DNA of 64,000 nucleotides from Thermodesulfobacterium sp. TA1 (GCF_008630935.1 NZ_CP043908.1:1-64000), one strand, 5' to 3'. Shown: positions 11,628 through 21,310, counted from the stretch's first letter. The notes: a model not told the origin generated them from the sequence alone. Numbers and translations are program-made.

Positions 11628-12460
11628 TGAAGGTTTCTCAGGCCTTCAATCAGGGTAAGAAGCTTCTTTCTCAGATAGAAGACCCTGAATATGCTAATTG
11701 GGAAGTTCTTTTAATCCTCTCTTATCTTCTAAAAGTAAAACCTTTAGAAGTCTATTTATTTTTTGATAAAGATATTCCTGAGGAAGAATTTTTTAAAATT
11801 ATTCAAGCCAGGTTAACCAAGAAACCTTTAGCTTATATCCTTAAAGAGGCTTATTTCTGGGGAAGAAAGTTTGAGATAGAAGAAGGGGTTTTAATCCCAA
11901 GACAAGACACTGAGATTTTGATCGAGGCTTTTCTTGATTTAGGCATAGAAAAAGGTAAGGTTTTAGAAGTGGGGGTAGGTTCAGGGATTAACCTTATTAC
12001 CCTTCTTTTAGAAAAGTCTGGCTTAGAAGGATTTGGTGTTGATATAAATCCAAAAACCCTTAGGCTAACTTTTAAAAATGCTCGATTACATCAGGTTGAA
12101 AAAAGGATTTTTTTGTTCAAAGGAGACGGATTAACTCTATTTAAAAATAGACCCATTTTTGAGGTTATTCTTTCTAATCCCCCTTATCTTAGTTTAAAAG
12201 AATGGGAGGACCTTGAAGAGGAAGTCCGGATTTTTGAGCCTAAGGAGGCTTTGGTAGCGGGTACTGTTGGCACAGAGTTTCATGAGAGACTGATGAAAGA
12301 AGCCCCTTTCTACTTAAAAAAAGGAGGTTTTTTAATTTTAGAAATGGGATATAATCAAGGAAAAAAAATAAGAGAACTTGCGAGAAGATATGAATGGAAA
12401 AGTAGGTTTTATCAAGATCTTAGAGGATACGAAAGGGTAGTGGTGTTATGGAAAGATTAA
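11627..12460 (+). CDS. prmC: Release factor glutamine N5-methyltransferase PrmC (HemK)
   Basis: 277 residues with the N-terminal helical domain (1-75) that binds release factors, a motif I EVGVGSGINL and the diagnostic NPPY (about residue 184-187) that holds the glutamine amide. It methylates the GGQ loop of RF1 and RF2. In many bacteria prfA precedes prmC; here the gene before it is instead a family-16-like methyltransferase. The 3' end overlaps murA by 13 bases. Confidence 0.95.
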   Translation: MKVSQAFNQGKKLLSQIEDPEYANWEVLLILSYLLKVKPLEVYLFFDKDIPEEEFFKIIQARLTKKPLAYILKEAYFWGRKFEIEEGVLIPRQDTEILIEAFLDLGIEKGKVLEVGVGSGINLITLLLEKSGLEGFGVDINPKTLRLTFKNARLHQVEKRIFLFKGDGLTLFKNRPIFEVILSNPPYLSLKEWEDLEEEVRIFEPKEALVAGTVGTEFHERLMKEAPFYLKKGGFLILEMGYNQGKKIRELARRYEWKSRFYQDLRGYERVVVLWKD

Positions 12461-13722
12461 GTGAAAGAAGATATGTTATTAAGGGAGGATACCCTTTAAA
12501 AGGGGTGGTAGAAGTTAGTGGGGCTAAAAACGCAGCCTTGCCTGCGATTGCCGCTACTTTACTTGCCCCTGGGGAATATCGTTTAAAAAGGGTTCCTAAG
12601 GTAAGAGATGTTTTTTGTATGTTAAAAATTTTAGAGTTTTTAGGGGCACGTTATTCTTTTGAAAAAGATTACCTTAAAGTGGATACTTCAGGAATAAACA
12701 AAGTTTCTGTGCCTTATGAGTTGGCTACTCAAATAAGGGCTTCCATTTTATTTTTAGGGGCTCTTTTAGGAGCCAAAGGAGAGGCTGAAGTGCCTCTTCC
12801 AGGAGGTTGTGCTATAGGGAAAAGACCGGTAGACCTACATCTTAAAGGTATGGAAAGACTGGGAGCAGAAATATCTTTAAACCACGGCAATTTAAAGGTA
12901 AAGGCCTCAAACTTAAGAGGCAGTGAAATAGTACTTGATTTTCCTTCAGTAACAGCTACAGAAAACTTACTTATGGCAGCGGCTTTAGCAGAAGGTGAGA
13001 CGGTGATAAAAAATGCAGCCAAAGAGCCAGAGGTGGTGTTTTTAGCCGAGGTTTTAAAAGATATGGGAGCTCAAATAAAGGGAGAAGGAGAAGACACCCT
13101 TTATATAAAGGGTAAAAAGAAGTTGAAGCCTACAGACATAGAAATCATACCTGATCGTATTGAGGCCGGGACTTTCTTAGTCTTAGGTGGACTTTTAGAA
13201 GAAAACGAAATAGAGATTAAAAACTTAAATCTTTCTTATTTAGAAGTACCTATTTCTAAACTTAAGGAAATAGGTGTTTATGTAGAAAAGGTTGGGAAAA
13301 AATCTTATTCGGTTAAAAGGGAAAAGGTTTTGCGTGCCACCAAAATGGTTACCGCCCCTTATCCTGGTTTCCCTACAGATTTGCAACCTATTTTTACGGT
13401 TTTGTTAACCCAGGCTCAAGGGATGTCTTTAGTAGTAGAGAACCTTTTTGAAAACCGTTTTTTGTATGTTTTTGAGTTAAACAGGATGGGAGCCAACATC
13501 AAATTAGAAGACCGGACAGCAATAATTAACGGAGCTACCCCTCTTTTTGGTTCTCCGGTGAAGGCTACAGACCTTAGGGCAGGAGCAGCTTTGGTTTTAG
13601 CAGGCCTTTGTGCTGAAAATACCACTACCGTATATAACGTAGAGTTAATAGAAAGAGGTTATGAAAATTTTGTAGAAAAACTGCAAGGTTTAGGTGCAAA
13701 GATAGAAGTTGAAACCGTATGA
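12448..13722 (+). CDS. murA: UDP-N-acetylglucosamine 1-carboxyvinyltransferase
   Basis: 424 residues, typical length. The start KGGYPLKGVVEVSGAKNAAL contains the substrate-binding K-N pair, and PGGCAIGKRPVDLH carries the catalytic Cys121, which makes it a fosfomycin-sensitive type rather than the Asp variant. It transfers enolpyruvate from PEP to UDP-GlcNAc, the first committed step of peptidoglycan synthesis in the cytoplasm. It overlaps both neighbours (prmC by 13 bases and holB by 4 bases, ATGA), indicating tight coupling. Confidence 0.97.
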   Translation: MERLSERRYVIKGGYPLKGVVEVSGAKNAALPAIAATLLAPGEYRLKRVPKVRDVFCMLKILEFLGARYSFEKDYLKVDTSGINKVSVPYELATQIRASILFLGALLGAKGEAEVPLPGGCAIGKRPVDLHLKGMERLGAEISLNHGNLKVKASNLRGSEIVLDFPSVTATENLLMAAALAEGETVIKNAAKEPEVVFLAEVLKDMGAQIKGEGEDTLYIKGKKKLKPTDIEIIPDRIEAGTFLVLGGLLEENEIEIKNLNLSYLEVPISKLKEIGVYVEKVGKKSYSVKREKVLRATKMVTAPYPGFPTDLQPIFTVLLTQAQGMSLVVENLFENRFLYVFELNRMGANIKLEDRTAIINGATPLFGSPVKATDLRAGAALVLAGLCAENTTTVYNVELIERGYENFVEKLQGLGAKIEVETV

Positions 13723-14666
13723 AGGTAAAAAAACTTGAACAAGTTTTAAACCAAGCACCTGCAGTTAATCTGTTAAAAAAATCTTTAGCTACAGATAGGT
13801 TATCTCACGCTTATCTTTTCACCGGACCTAAAGGGGTAGGTAAAGAAACTACAGCTTATGCTTTTATCTTTCATCTTTTTTGCCAAAAAAACCCTCTATC
13901 TCCTTGTGAAGTCTGTTTAGCCTGTAAAAAAATAGCTAAAGGCGTCCATCCTGATGTTTTAACGGTTAGCCCTGAAAAAAAAGAAATCAAAATAGATCAA
14001 ATAAGAGAAGTAATCCATTTTCTAAAATATCCTCCTTTAGAAGCAAGATATAAAGTAGTTCTTATTAAAGATACAGAAAGAATGAACCAAGAATCAGCTA
14101 ACGCCCTTTTAAAGTCTTTAGAAGAACCACCATCTTATGGGATTTTTATCCTTCTTACCGAAAACTTTACCCAGCTTTTGCCCACAGTAGTTTCTAGGTC
14201 CCAGGTGGTTAGGTTCCATTCCCTTCCTAAAAGCACGGTTTATAAGGTTTTAAGAGAATGGTATGGATTGGAAAAAGAGGTTTCTCAAACCTTAGCCGAA
14301 ATTTCTCAAGGAAGTTTAGGCAGGGCCTTAAATATAGCGGAAAAGGGATTCTTAGAAGAGCTAAACAGCTTTGTAAAAGCAGGTTCTTCTCGAAGTCCTT
14401 ACTTAAGGTTTAGGGTAGCAGAAAGATTTGCAGGGTATAATTACCAAGATTTAGAGGAGATTTTTTATTTAATTTTAGTTTGGGTTTGGAGGTCCTATTT
14501 AAAAAGATTGATAGACTATCCTTATCCTGAGGCTTTTCCAGAAGAAATCTATCCTAAAGATCCTTTCCAAGCCTTTACCTTAATTCAAGAAAGCCACCAA
14601 GCCCTGGATAGATATCTCAATCCAGAGCTGGTGTTTTATAGATTATTTTTAAAAATTTTTGATTAA
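13719..14666 (+). CDS. holB: DNA polymerase III delta' subunit-like clamp-loader ATPase
   Basis: 315 residues. Walker A is GPKGVGKET (about 37-45), a four-cysteine zinc module lies between about 55 and 72 (CQK..C..C..C), and the sensor/arginine-finger region reads ANALLKSLEEPP and VVSRSQ. The serine-arginine is kept but the cysteine of the family SRC motif is Ser. Length and the gene order favour delta' over the longer DnaX. It takes part in loading the beta clamp. The start overlaps murA in ATGA; the gene ends 3 bases from the convergent CGGC-protein gene. Confidence 0.85.
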   Translation: MKVKKLEQVLNQAPAVNLLKKSLATDRLSHAYLFTGPKGVGKETTAYAFIFHLFCQKNPLSPCEVCLACKKIAKGVHPDVLTVSPEKKEIKIDQIREVIHFLKYPPLEARYKVVLIKDTERMNQESANALLKSLEEPPSYGIFILLTENFTQLLPTVVSRSQVVRFHSLPKSTVYKVLREWYGLEKEVSQTLAEISQGSLGRALNIAEKGFLEELNSFVKAGSSRSPYLRFRVAERFAGYNYQDLEEIFYLILVWVWRSYLKRLIDYPYPEAFPEEIYPKDPFQAFTLIQESHQALDRYLNPELVFYRLFLKIFD

Positions 14667-14669
14667 AGT

Positions 14670-15047
14670 TTAGTCTCCAAAAATGCTAAGTGGTGCATAG
14701 GGATGGGTCCCTTCGATAACCTCTACCCCTGCCTTTTCTTTTATAGCTGATATAAGGTCGTCTTTTCTTTTGCAGAATTTCATGATGCAAGTTCCCACAT
14801 GTACCGAATCTACTTTTTCTTTTAAAGCGTTTAACTGAATCTTTAGCAGCATTAAACTACAGATTACCCTATTTTTGTTACCTTCACAACCTCCACAATC
14901 TACAATACCTACAATTTGGGCTTCTTCATCTTTATATCTTGCAAATTCTCCTTCTTTTCTTCCTAAGGCTACAAAACATTTAGCATCTCCTGGACAAAGG
15001 TTTTGGTCTGCAATCATTTTACACTTTACCAACACTATCTTTTTCAT
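14670..15047 (-). CDS. CGGC domain protein, putative metal-binding
   Basis: 125 residues. The protein begins KKIVLVKCKMIADQNLCPG and contains DCGGCEG at about 71-77 plus C-rich segments GTCIMKFCKRK, the arrangement of the CGGC family (PF08821), which is proposed to bind a metal through its cysteines and histidines. Biochemical function of the family is not established. The gene is monocistronic, with a strong GGAGGGGGG ribosome site, its own promoter, and a Fur-box-like palindrome between promoter and start, so metal-dependent control is plausible. Confidence 0.8.
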   Translation of the reverse strand: MKKIVLVKCKMIADQNLCPGDAKCFVALGRKEGEFARYKDEEAQIVGIVDCGGCEGNKNRVICSLMLLKIQLNALKEKVDSVHVGTCIMKFCKRKDDLISAIKEKAGVEVIEGTHPYAPLSIFGD

Positions 15048-15068
15048 CTGCCCCCCTCCTATTTAAAA

Positions 15069-15083
15069 AGATTATAATTATCA
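15069..15083 (-). promoter_or_regulatory. Fur/Zur-box-like palindrome upstream of the CGGC gene
   Basis: On the minus strand TGATAATTATAATCT matches the 7-1-7 Fur consensus TGATAATNATTATCA at 12 of 14 informative positions. It lies just after the -10 region of the CGGC gene. AT-rich background raises the chance of coincidence. Confidence 0.4.
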
Positions 15084-15089
15084 TAAATA

Positions 15090-15117
15090 ATAATAAAATA
15101 AAAAATTTTTAAGTCAA
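15090..15117 (-). promoter_or_regulatory. Promoter candidate for the CGGC gene
   Basis: On the minus strand TTGACT (15117-15112), a 16-base spacer and TATTAT (15095-15090). The TTGACT box is 5/6 to consensus. Confidence 0.5.
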
Positions 15118-15247
15118 CCGATATAATTAGGCAAGCTTATCTTTAAAATAGTCTGTCTGTTTACTGGGTAATGTTAATTCTTGGGTTTTTAAAAGAAACA
15201 TAAAGATAACATCTGGGATATAGCCTTGGTGTAACAATTTCTTTAAC

Positions 15248-15281
15248 TTTACAAAAATGAAAAATGTGTTATATTTATAAT
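15248..15281 (+). promoter_or_regulatory. Promoter candidate for the tRNA-Gln-Ser-Thr unit
   Basis: TTTACA at 15248-15253 is followed at 16 bases by TATATT (15270-15275) and then by TATAAT (15276-15281). Either -10 places the transcript start 5-17 bases before the mature tRNA-Gln. The remaining bases between 15121 and 15247 show nothing I can name. Confidence 0.45.
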
Positions 15282-15298
15282 TTGCAGTGTAGGATAAT

Positions 15299-15370
15299 TC
15301 CGGGGTCGTCTAACTGGCAGGACATGGGATTTTGGCTCCCAGAATCGTGGTTCGAATCCACGCCCCGGAA
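15299..15370 (+). tRNA. tRNA-Gln (anticodon TTG)
   Basis: Acceptor TCCGGGG (15299-15305) pairs with CCCCGGA (15363-15369). The anticodon stem TGGGA/TCCCA encloses loop TTTTGGC with anticodon TTG. The T arm is CGTGG-TTCGAAT-CCACG. The discriminator is A15370 and CCA is not encoded. 72 bases. Confidence 0.95.
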
Positions 15371-15385
15371 CTTTTAAATTTTTTT

Positions 15386-15476
15386 GGAGGAGTGGCCGAG
15401 AGGTCGAAGGCGCTCGCCTGCTAAGCGAGTGTACGGGCTAAAACCCGTACCGCGGGTTCGAATCCCGCCTCCTCCG
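15386..15476 (+). tRNA. tRNA-Ser (anticodon GCT)
   Basis: Acceptor GGAGGAG (15386-15392) pairs with CTCCTCC (15469-15475). The anticodon stem CTCGC/GCGAG encloses CTGCTAA with anticodon GCT. A long variable arm GTACGGG-CTAAAA-CCCGTAC identifies the class II serine type. Discriminator G15476; CCA not encoded. 91 bases. Confidence 0.96.
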
Positions 15477-15487
15477 TTTTACGGAGG
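15471..15487 (+). other. Hairpin overlapping the 3' end of tRNA-Ser
   Basis: CCTCCGT (15471-15477), TTT and ACGGAGG (15481-15487) form a perfect 7-bp stem that uses the tRNA-Ser acceptor 3' strand. In the precursor it would compete with the acceptor stem. It has no T-run, so it is not a standard terminator. Confidence 0.4.
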
Positions 15488-15509
15488 AAATCATATTAAA
15501 TAAACCCCT

Positions 15510-15582
15510 GCCGGCGTAGCTCAATCGGCAGAGCATGGGATTTGTAATCCCAGGGTTGAGGGTTCAAGTCCCTCCGCCGGCT
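15510..15582 (+). tRNA. tRNA-Thr (anticodon TGT)
   Basis: Acceptor GCCGGCG (15510-15516) pairs with CGCCGGC (15575-15581). The anticodon stem TGGGA/TCCCA encloses TTTGTAA with anticodon TGT. T arm GAGGG-TTCAAGT-CCCTC. Discriminator T15582; CCA not encoded. 73 bases. It ends 11 bases before the convergent trpD stop. Confidence 0.96.
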
Positions 15583-15593
15583 TATAAAAGTTT

Positions 15594-16631
15594 CTAATTT
15601 TTAAGTTTTTTATAATAATCTTTTATTTCTTGAAACTTTTCCCAAACCTGTCCTGAGTTTAAAAGCTCTTTAGCTTTTTCTATTCCCCCTTTTATGTCAA
15701 TAGCTTTTTCGCAAAGATAAATAGCTGCACCTAAATTCATCAAAAACATATCCTTTATCGGACCTTCCAGTTTATTTTTGAAAAGTTTTTCTAAGATTTC
15801 AAGGCTATGTTTAGGTCCTTTAACCTGCAGTTCTTCTAAGTTTTCACATCTTTCAAAACCAAAATCTTCAGGGTCTAAAAAATAGGTGGTAATCCTTTCG
15901 TCTCTCAGTTCTGAAACCTTGGTTGAACCAGTAATCGTGATTTCATCAAAACCTTCTTCTCCAAAAACTATTAACGCCCGTTTAACCCCTATAGCATCAA
16001 GCACATAACCTATTTTTTCAGTCATCACATAACTATAAACCCCCATCAACTGATGGGTAGGGGAAGCAGGGTTTAATAAAGGACCTAAAAGGTTGAAAAT
16101 AGTCCTACCTAATTTCTGGCGTATAGGAATAACTTTTTTAAACGCCGGATGATAGAGTGGAGCAAACAGAAAGGTAAACTTGAGGTCTTTTAAGGCTTGG
16201 GCTGAAACTTCAGGAGGAAGGTCAAGGGGGATACCTGAGGCCTCGATCAGGTCAGCACTCCCTGATTGACTTGACACTGAACGGTTTCCATGTTTAGCCA
16301 CATAAATTCCATCTATAGCTGAAAGAGCTATGGCTACAGCTGTAGAAAAGTTAAAGCTGTTTTTAGCGTCTCCTCCTGTTCCACAAGTATCTACTAAAAC
16401 CGCTCCTTCTGGAAGGCTAAAAGGAAGTTTAGTCATAACCTCTCTATAGGCTAAGATAGCCCCAGCGATTTCCTGCCAGGTTTCTCCTTTTTTTTTTAAA
16501 AGGTCTAAAAATACCTCAGCGTCTTCATGAGAAAAATCTTCAGTAGCTAAAGACTTAAAGATTTGATAGGATTCTTCTTGAGTAAGATTTTTTCCTTCCT
16601 TAAGTCTCACAATCCCTTCCTTAAGGGTCAT
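15594..16631 (-). CDS. trpD: Anthranilate phosphoribosyltransferase
   Basis: 345 residues. DTCGTGGDAKNSFNFST binds the pyrophosphate of PRPP, and KHGNRSVSSQSGSADLIEA is the second conserved signature of the family. It joins anthranilate to PRPP in tryptophan synthesis. No other trp gene is near, so it is separated from the pathway operon; TrpD-like paralogues (TrpD2) exist but are shorter in these motifs. The upstream PmbA-like gene ends 2 bases before its start, so it is probably read as the last gene of the recA-to-trpD minus-strand run. Confidence 0.93.
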   Translation of the reverse strand: MTLKEGIVRLKEGKNLTQEESYQIFKSLATEDFSHEDAEVFLDLLKKKGETWQEIAGAILAYREVMTKLPFSLPEGAVLVDTCGTGGDAKNSFNFSTAVAIALSAIDGIYVAKHGNRSVSSQSGSADLIEASGIPLDLPPEVSAQALKDLKFTFLFAPLYHPAFKKVIPIRQKLGRTIFNLLGPLLNPASPTHQLMGVYSYVMTEKIGYVLDAIGVKRALIVFGEEGFDEITITGSTKVSELRDERITTYFLDPEDFGFERCENLEELQVKGPKHSLEILEKLFKNKLEGPIKDMFLMNLGAAIYLCEKAIDIKGGIEKAKELLNSGQVWEKFQEIKDYYKKLKN

Positions 16632-16632
16632 T

Positions 16633-17937
16633 TTATCCTCCTAAATCTATATTCTCTATCAGAAGAGTAGGGCTTCCTAAACTTCCGTAAAACCGAAGGT
16701 CTTTCCCTACGGCCACCACCTGTTTTAACATCTCAAAAATATTTCCTGAAAGGGCCATCTCGCTTAAAACCTTTACCGGTTCTCCGTTTTTATAATAAAC
16801 CCCAGAAACCCCTACTGAAAACTCTCCTGAAATTGGGTCTGCAGTATGGGCGCCTAAAAGTTCTAACACCTCAAAAACCTGCGGATAAAAACTAAGCAAC
16901 TCTTCTTTAGTATAAGACCCTTCTTTAAAATAAAGGTTGGTAGCACTTACTTTAGGACTATTTTTAAAATCAGGCCTTCTTGCATTTCCTGCTGAGAAAA
17001 CTCCTAACCCCATGGCCTCAGCCTGTTTTTTCCAATAACTATCAAATAAATACCCATTTACTACCCCTCGATCTATAAGTACTTTGATGTTTTGTGGAGC
17101 ACCTTCATCATCAAAAGGTCTGGTTTCTACCAGGCCTTCGGTTAATCCATCATCAACCAGGGTAAGGTTTTCAGAAAAAAGTGGTTTTCCCAGCTTATCT
17201 TTTAAAAAAGACCTACCTTTTATTACCTCATCACCTAAAAAGGAAAATTCTAAGATTTCTAATAGGTCTATCGCTAAAAAAGAAGGGAAAAGCACGGGGA
17301 CCTTAAGGGGTTCTCCTTTTTTGGCCTGACTTAAAAGAGAGGCTTTTAAACAGGCTTCTTTAACCCTTTGTTTTAACACCTTTTTTTCTAATGACCTTCC
17401 TTCAAACCACTCATAGGAGGAGGCCTCTTTGCTGTTATCGCAGGCTACAACCGAGATAAAAAAGGTATAAAAAGGGGCCTCCCAGATAAGGACTAAATCC
17501 TTTCTTAAAAGGGCGATCTTTTCCTTCCCCCAAGAAAGTTTTATTTTTTCTACCTTTTTAATCCGCTCAAACCTTAGAGCCTCTTCTTCGAGTTCAGCTA
17601 AAATAGAAGAAAAATCTTCGGTTGGGAGGCAAACTTGAGGAGAAGTAAACTCAGAGGGTTTTTCTTCTGGAAAAGAAGCAGGCATTCCTTGTTCGGAAAG
17701 GACTTTAGCTTTATTTATGGCTAAAATAACGTCGGTTTCTTCTAAAGAAGTGGTATAAGAAAGCCCTGCCTTGCCGTTTGGGTTTAGATAACGTACCGTA
17801 AGATTTTGGTCTTCATATCTTTCTTCTAAGAAAACTTTCCCTTCTCTTTTTTCTAACGATTTTCCTTCCTCTTTTTCTATCCAAAACTCAAGCCCTGGGT
17901 CTTTAGACACAAACTTAGTTAAACTTTCTAAGTTCAT
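16633..17937 (-). CDS. PmbA/TldE-family peptidase-related protein
   Basis: 434 residues. The C-terminal half shows the TldD/PmbA signature: VVNGYLFDSYW, GNARRPDF, HTADPISGEFSVGVSG and LSGNIFEMLKQV. In E. coli TldE (PmbA) pairs with the metal-bearing TldD; this protein lacks an HExxxH metal motif, consistent with the TldE half. TldD is not in this window. The complex cleaves unfolded peptides and matures microcin B17 and other modified peptides. Its start is 6 bases after eno. Confidence 0.88.
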   Translation of the reverse strand: MNLESLTKFVSKDPGLEFWIEKEEGKSLEKREGKVFLEERYEDQNLTVRYLNPNGKAGLSYTTSLEETDVILAINKAKVLSEQGMPASFPEEKPSEFTSPQVCLPTEDFSSILAELEEEALRFERIKKVEKIKLSWGKEKIALLRKDLVLIWEAPFYTFFISVVACDNSKEASSYEWFEGRSLEKKVLKQRVKEACLKASLLSQAKKGEPLKVPVLFPSFLAIDLLEILEFSFLGDEVIKGRSFLKDKLGKPLFSENLTLVDDGLTEGLVETRPFDDEGAPQNIKVLIDRGVVNGYLFDSYWKKQAEAMGLGVFSAGNARRPDFKNSPKVSATNLYFKEGSYTKEELLSFYPQVFEVLELLGAHTADPISGEFSVGVSGVYYKNGEPVKVLSEMALSGNIFEMLKQVVAVGKDLRFYGSLGSPTLLIENIDLGG

Positions 17938-17943
17938 AATTAC

Positions 17944-19224
17944 CTATAAGTTAGCTAAAATTTGTTTTCCTGCAAATATAGCCGTATTGCCTAAATATTC
18001 TTCTATCCTTAAAAGCTGGTTAAATTTAGCAACCCTTTCCCCTCTTGCAGGAGCACCTGTTTTAATAAAGCCGGTATTAAGAGCTACTGCCAGGTCTGCG
18101 ATAAAGGTATCTTCTGTTTCTCCTGACCTATGAGAAATCATACAATTCCATTTATGTCTATAAGCCAGTTCTACTGCCTCGATAGTTTCTGTAAGGGTTC
18201 CTATTTGGTTAAGTTTTATAAGCACAGCATTAGCAAGTTTATTTTCTATCCCCCATTTTATCTTTTTAGGGTTGGTAACGAAGATGTCATCCCCTACTAT
18301 TTGAACCTTATGGCCTATTCTTTGGGTGATTAATCTGAAACCTTCCGGGTCTTCTTCAGATAAGGGATCCTCTATAAGAATGATCGGATAGTTTTTTACC
18401 AACCTTTCGTAATATTCTACCATTTCTTCTGTAGTAAATTGTTTGTCTATTCCTTTTAGAAAATAAACTTTATCTTGATAAAGTTCTGAGGCAGCCACAT
18501 CCATCGCTAAGGCAACATCTTCTCCTGGGGTATAACCAGCCTTTTCTATAGCTTTTATGAGGTATTCTAAGGCTTCTTCAGGAAGTCTTATTTGAGGAGC
18601 AAAACCTCCTTCATCGCCGATAGAAGTGCTTAAGCCTTCTTGTTTAAGAAGGCTTTTTAAGGCATGGTAAACTTCAGCCCCCATCCTTAAAGCCTCGGCA
18701 AAGGATTTAGCCCCCCAAGGAGCTATCATAAATTCTTGAAAATCTAAAGGATTGTCTGCATGCACCCCACCGTTTATCACGTTCATAAAAGGAACAGGTA
18801 AGGTTCTAGCCCTTATTCCTCCGATGTAAGCAAAAAGAGGTATCCCTAACTCATCTGCGGTAGCTCTGGCACAAGCTAAGGAAACACCTAAAATGGCATT
18901 AGCTCCTAATTTAGATTTATTTTCTGTGCCGTCAAGTTCACACAGAAGCATGTCTATTTCAGTTTGTCGACTCGAATCAACCCCTTCTAACTGAGGAGCG
19001 ATGATTTCATTTACATTAAAAACTGCCTTTTGAACACCTTTTCCAAAAAATCTTTCTTTATCCCCGTCCCTAAGCTCAAGGGCTTCATACTTTCCGGTAG
19101 AAGCACCAGATGGTACTGCAGCCCTTCCATAAAACCCATTTTCTAACCAAACCTCAACCTCTAAGGTAGGATTTCCTCTGGAATCAAGAATTTCTCTTGC
19201 CTTTATCGTGGCTATTTTACCCAT
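17944..19224 (-). CDS. eno: Enolase
   Basis: 426 residues, full length. The N-terminal [34 protein letters not shown], the metal and catalytic segments [31 protein letters not shown] and the catalytic lysine region [27 protein letters not shown]-like end are all present, along with [17 protein letters not shown]. It interconverts 2-phosphoglycerate and PEP. It overlaps the heptose kinase gene upstream by 8 bases. Confidence 0.98.
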   Translation of the reverse strand: MGKIATIKAREILDSRGNPTLEVEVWLENGFYGRAAVPSGASTGKYEALELRDGDKERFFGKGVQKAVFNVNEIIAPQLEGVDSSRQTEIDMLLCELDGTENKSKLGANAILGVSLACARATADELGIPLFAYIGGIRARTLPVPFMNVINGGVHADNPLDFQEFMIAPWGAKSFAEALRMGAEVYHALKSLLKQEGLSTSIGDEGGFAPQIRLPEEALEYLIKAIEKAGYTPGEDVALAMDVAASELYQDKVYFLKGIDKQFTTEEMVEYYERLVKNYPIILIEDPLSEEDPEGFRLITQRIGHKVQIVGDDIFVTNPKKIKWGIENKLANAVLIKLNQIGTLTETIEAVELAYRHKWNCMISHRSGETEDTFIADLAVALNTGFIKTGAPARGERVAKFNQLLRIEEYLGNTAIFAGKQILANL

Positions 19225-20233
19225 CGTAACCCTCCTGATTATTTTTGTAAAAGAAAGCTTTAATTTCTTCCCAGTAGACTGGTTTAGTTCCTACTTTGCC
19301 GACCACAATGCCTGCGGCGATGTTTGCCATTTCTAAAGCTTTTTCTAAAGGAAGTCCAGCGGTATAAAAAGCCGTTAAAGATGAAATCATCGTATCTCCT
19401 GCCCCAGAGACATCATAAACCTCCTTAGCCTGGGCAGGTAGATGTAAACCTCTCTTTTCTGGTTGGACTAAAAAGACCCCATCTTTCCCTAAGGTAATCA
19501 CCAAGAAATCTAACCCAAATTTTTCTATTAAAGCCTTACCGGATTCTTCTAAATCTTCTATAGGAAGGTCTTCCTTAAGGGCTGTTTGTTTAAATTCTTT
19601 AAGGTTTGGAGTGATTGAGGTTGCCCCTTGGTATTTTCTCCAGCTTACACTTTTTGGGTCAACCAAAACAGGTTTACCTGCTTTTCTTGCTTCTTCTATC
19701 AGTTCTCTGCAAAACTCTTCTACCATTAAGACCCCTTTGGCATAGTCTGAAAGAATTACTGCATCTACTTCTGGTAGTAACCTTTGATAGATTTTTTTTA
19801 AGCTTTCTATCAATTGAACGTTTAAAGGGTCTTTTTTTTCAAAATCAACCCTTAAAAGATGCTGAGACTGGGCTATAATCCTGGTTTTTAAAGTAGTAGG
19901 CCTTTCTTGGTCTTCTACTATTCCTTGAGTTCCTATCCCCTGTTTTTTAGCAAGGTCTTTTAATATCTCACCTTTATCATCCTTACCTACTATCCCTATA
20001 AGTTCAACCTGTGCTTTAAGACCTCTAAGGTTAGCGGCCACATTAGCCGCACCTCCTAAGCTATAAGAAATAGACCTTAGGTCAAACACCGGTACAGGTG
20101 CCTCAGGGGAAATACGGTTTACTTCACCTGAAAAATAACAGTCTAAGATTAAATCTCCTATCACCATAATTTTTGTGTTTGCAAGTCTTTTCTCTAAATC
20201 GTTTAAAAAAGTTTCGTTAAACTTTAGGGTCAT
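19217..20233 (-). CDS. D-glycero-beta-D-manno-heptose-7-phosphate kinase (RfaE domain I)
   Basis: 338 residues, a PfkB-family sugar kinase. [29 protein letters not shown] is the RfaE/HldE kinase N-terminus, and [11 protein letters not shown] near residue 275 holds the catalytic Asp in the GAGD anion hole. It phosphorylates heptose 7-phosphate on the way to ADP-heptose for lipopolysaccharide core. The adenylyltransferase domain found fused in E. coli HldE is absent, so this is the split HldA/RfaE1 type. It is evidence for an LPS-bearing outer membrane. It lies 12 bases after recA. Confidence 0.9.
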   Translation of the reverse strand: MTLKFNETFLNDLEKRLANTKIMVIGDLILDCYFSGEVNRISPEAPVPVFDLRSISYSLGGAANVAANLRGLKAQVELIGIVGKDDKGEILKDLAKKQGIGTQGIVEDQERPTTLKTRIIAQSQHLLRVDFEKKDPLNVQLIESLKKIYQRLLPEVDAVILSDYAKGVLMVEEFCRELIEEARKAGKPVLVDPKSVSWRKYQGATSITPNLKEFKQTALKEDLPIEDLEESGKALIEKFGLDFLVITLGKDGVFLVQPEKRGLHLPAQAKEVYDVSGAGDTMISSLTAFYTAGLPLEKALEMANIAAGIVVGKVGTKPVYWEEIKAFFYKNNQEGYDG

Positions 20234-20245
20234 GGTGAAAAAAGA

Positions 20246-21310
20246 CTATCCTTTTTTTTCTTTTTGTGGTTTTTCTGTAGCCTCTTTTCCAGATGGTGGT
20301 TTAAGTAAGGGCAAACCCGCCAGTTCTCTTATTTGGTTTTCTATTTCTAAAGCTAAAGTTTTGTTTTCTTTAAGTAATTTTCTTACGTTTTCTTTGCCTT
20401 GCCCAAGCCGTTCTCCTTTATAAGAAAACCAAGATCCACTTTTTTCTATAACGTTCATCTCTACCCCAAGGTCGATCAATTCGGATTCTTTGGAGATACC
20501 TTCTCCAAAATAGATATCAAACTCAACCTCTTTAAAAGGAGGGGCTAATTTGTTTTTTACCACCTTGACTTTTACTCTATGTCCTAAAGCTTCTTGTCCT
20601 TCTTTTATCGAACCGATTTTTTTAATTTCAAGTCTTAAAGAAGCAAAAAACTTAAGGGCCATTCCTCCTGGAGTGGTCTCTGGTGGCCCTCCATAACTGA
20701 AGCCACCACCTATTTTCATCCTGGTTTGATTGATAAAAACTACAGAGGTGTTGCTTTTAGAGATGGCAGAAGTAAGTTTTCTCATAGCTTTGGACATAAG
20801 TCTTGCCTGTAATCCCACCTGCTGGTCTTCCATTTCTCCTTCTATTTCAGCCTTTGGTACTAAGGCAGCTACTGAGTCTACTACGATAAGGTCTACCGCC
20901 CCACTTCTTGCCAGCACTTCAGCTATTTCAAGCGCTTGCTCCCCTGTGTCTGGCTGAGAAACCAGTAGGTCTTCTATGTTAACTCCAAGCTTTTTAGCAT
21001 AATTTAAGTCTAAGGCATGCTCAGCGTCTATAAAAGCAGCCACTCCTCCTTGTTTTTGAGCTTCAGCTACCATATGAAGGGCTAAAGTAGTTTTACCTGA
21101 AGCTTCGGCACCATAGATTTCTGTGATTCTACCTCTGGGAATGCCTCCTATACCGGTAGCGATATCAAGACTGAGAGACCCAGTGGGAATGACGGAAACC
21201 TCAATTTTTTTACTCTCCTCTCCCAGCTTCATTATAGAGCCTTTACCAAACATTTTTTCTATCTGAGTAATAGCTGCTTCTACCGCTTTTTTCTTTTCTT
21301 CAACGTTCAT
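20246..21310 (-). CDS. recA: Recombinase RecA
   Basis: 354 residues. It starts [29 protein letters not shown], has Walker [10 protein letters not shown] (about residue 70) and Walker [11 protein letters not shown], with DNA-binding loops [16 protein letters not shown] and the [14 protein letters not shown] loop. It forms the strand-exchange filament and is the SOS co-protease. The acidic/basic tail ends EKPQKEKKG. The ribosome site GGAGG is 7 bases before ATG. I see no E. coli- or B. subtilis-type LexA box in the 119-bp gap upstream. Confidence 0.98.
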   Translation of the reverse strand: MNVEEKKKAVEAAITQIEKMFGKGSIMKLGEESKKIEVSVIPTGSLSLDIATGIGGIPRGRITEIYGAEASGKTTLALHMVAEAQKQGGVAAFIDAEHALDLNYAKKLGVNIEDLLVSQPDTGEQALEIAEVLARSGAVDLIVVDSVAALVPKAEIEGEMEDQQVGLQARLMSKAMRKLTSAISKSNTSVVFINQTRMKIGGGFSYGGPPETTPGGMALKFFASLRLEIKKIGSIKEGQEALGHRVKVKVVKNKLAPPFKEVEFDIYFGEGISKESELIDLGVEMNVIEKSGSWFSYKGERLGQGKENVRKLLKENKTLALEIENQIRELAGLPLLKPPSGKEATEKPQKEKKG

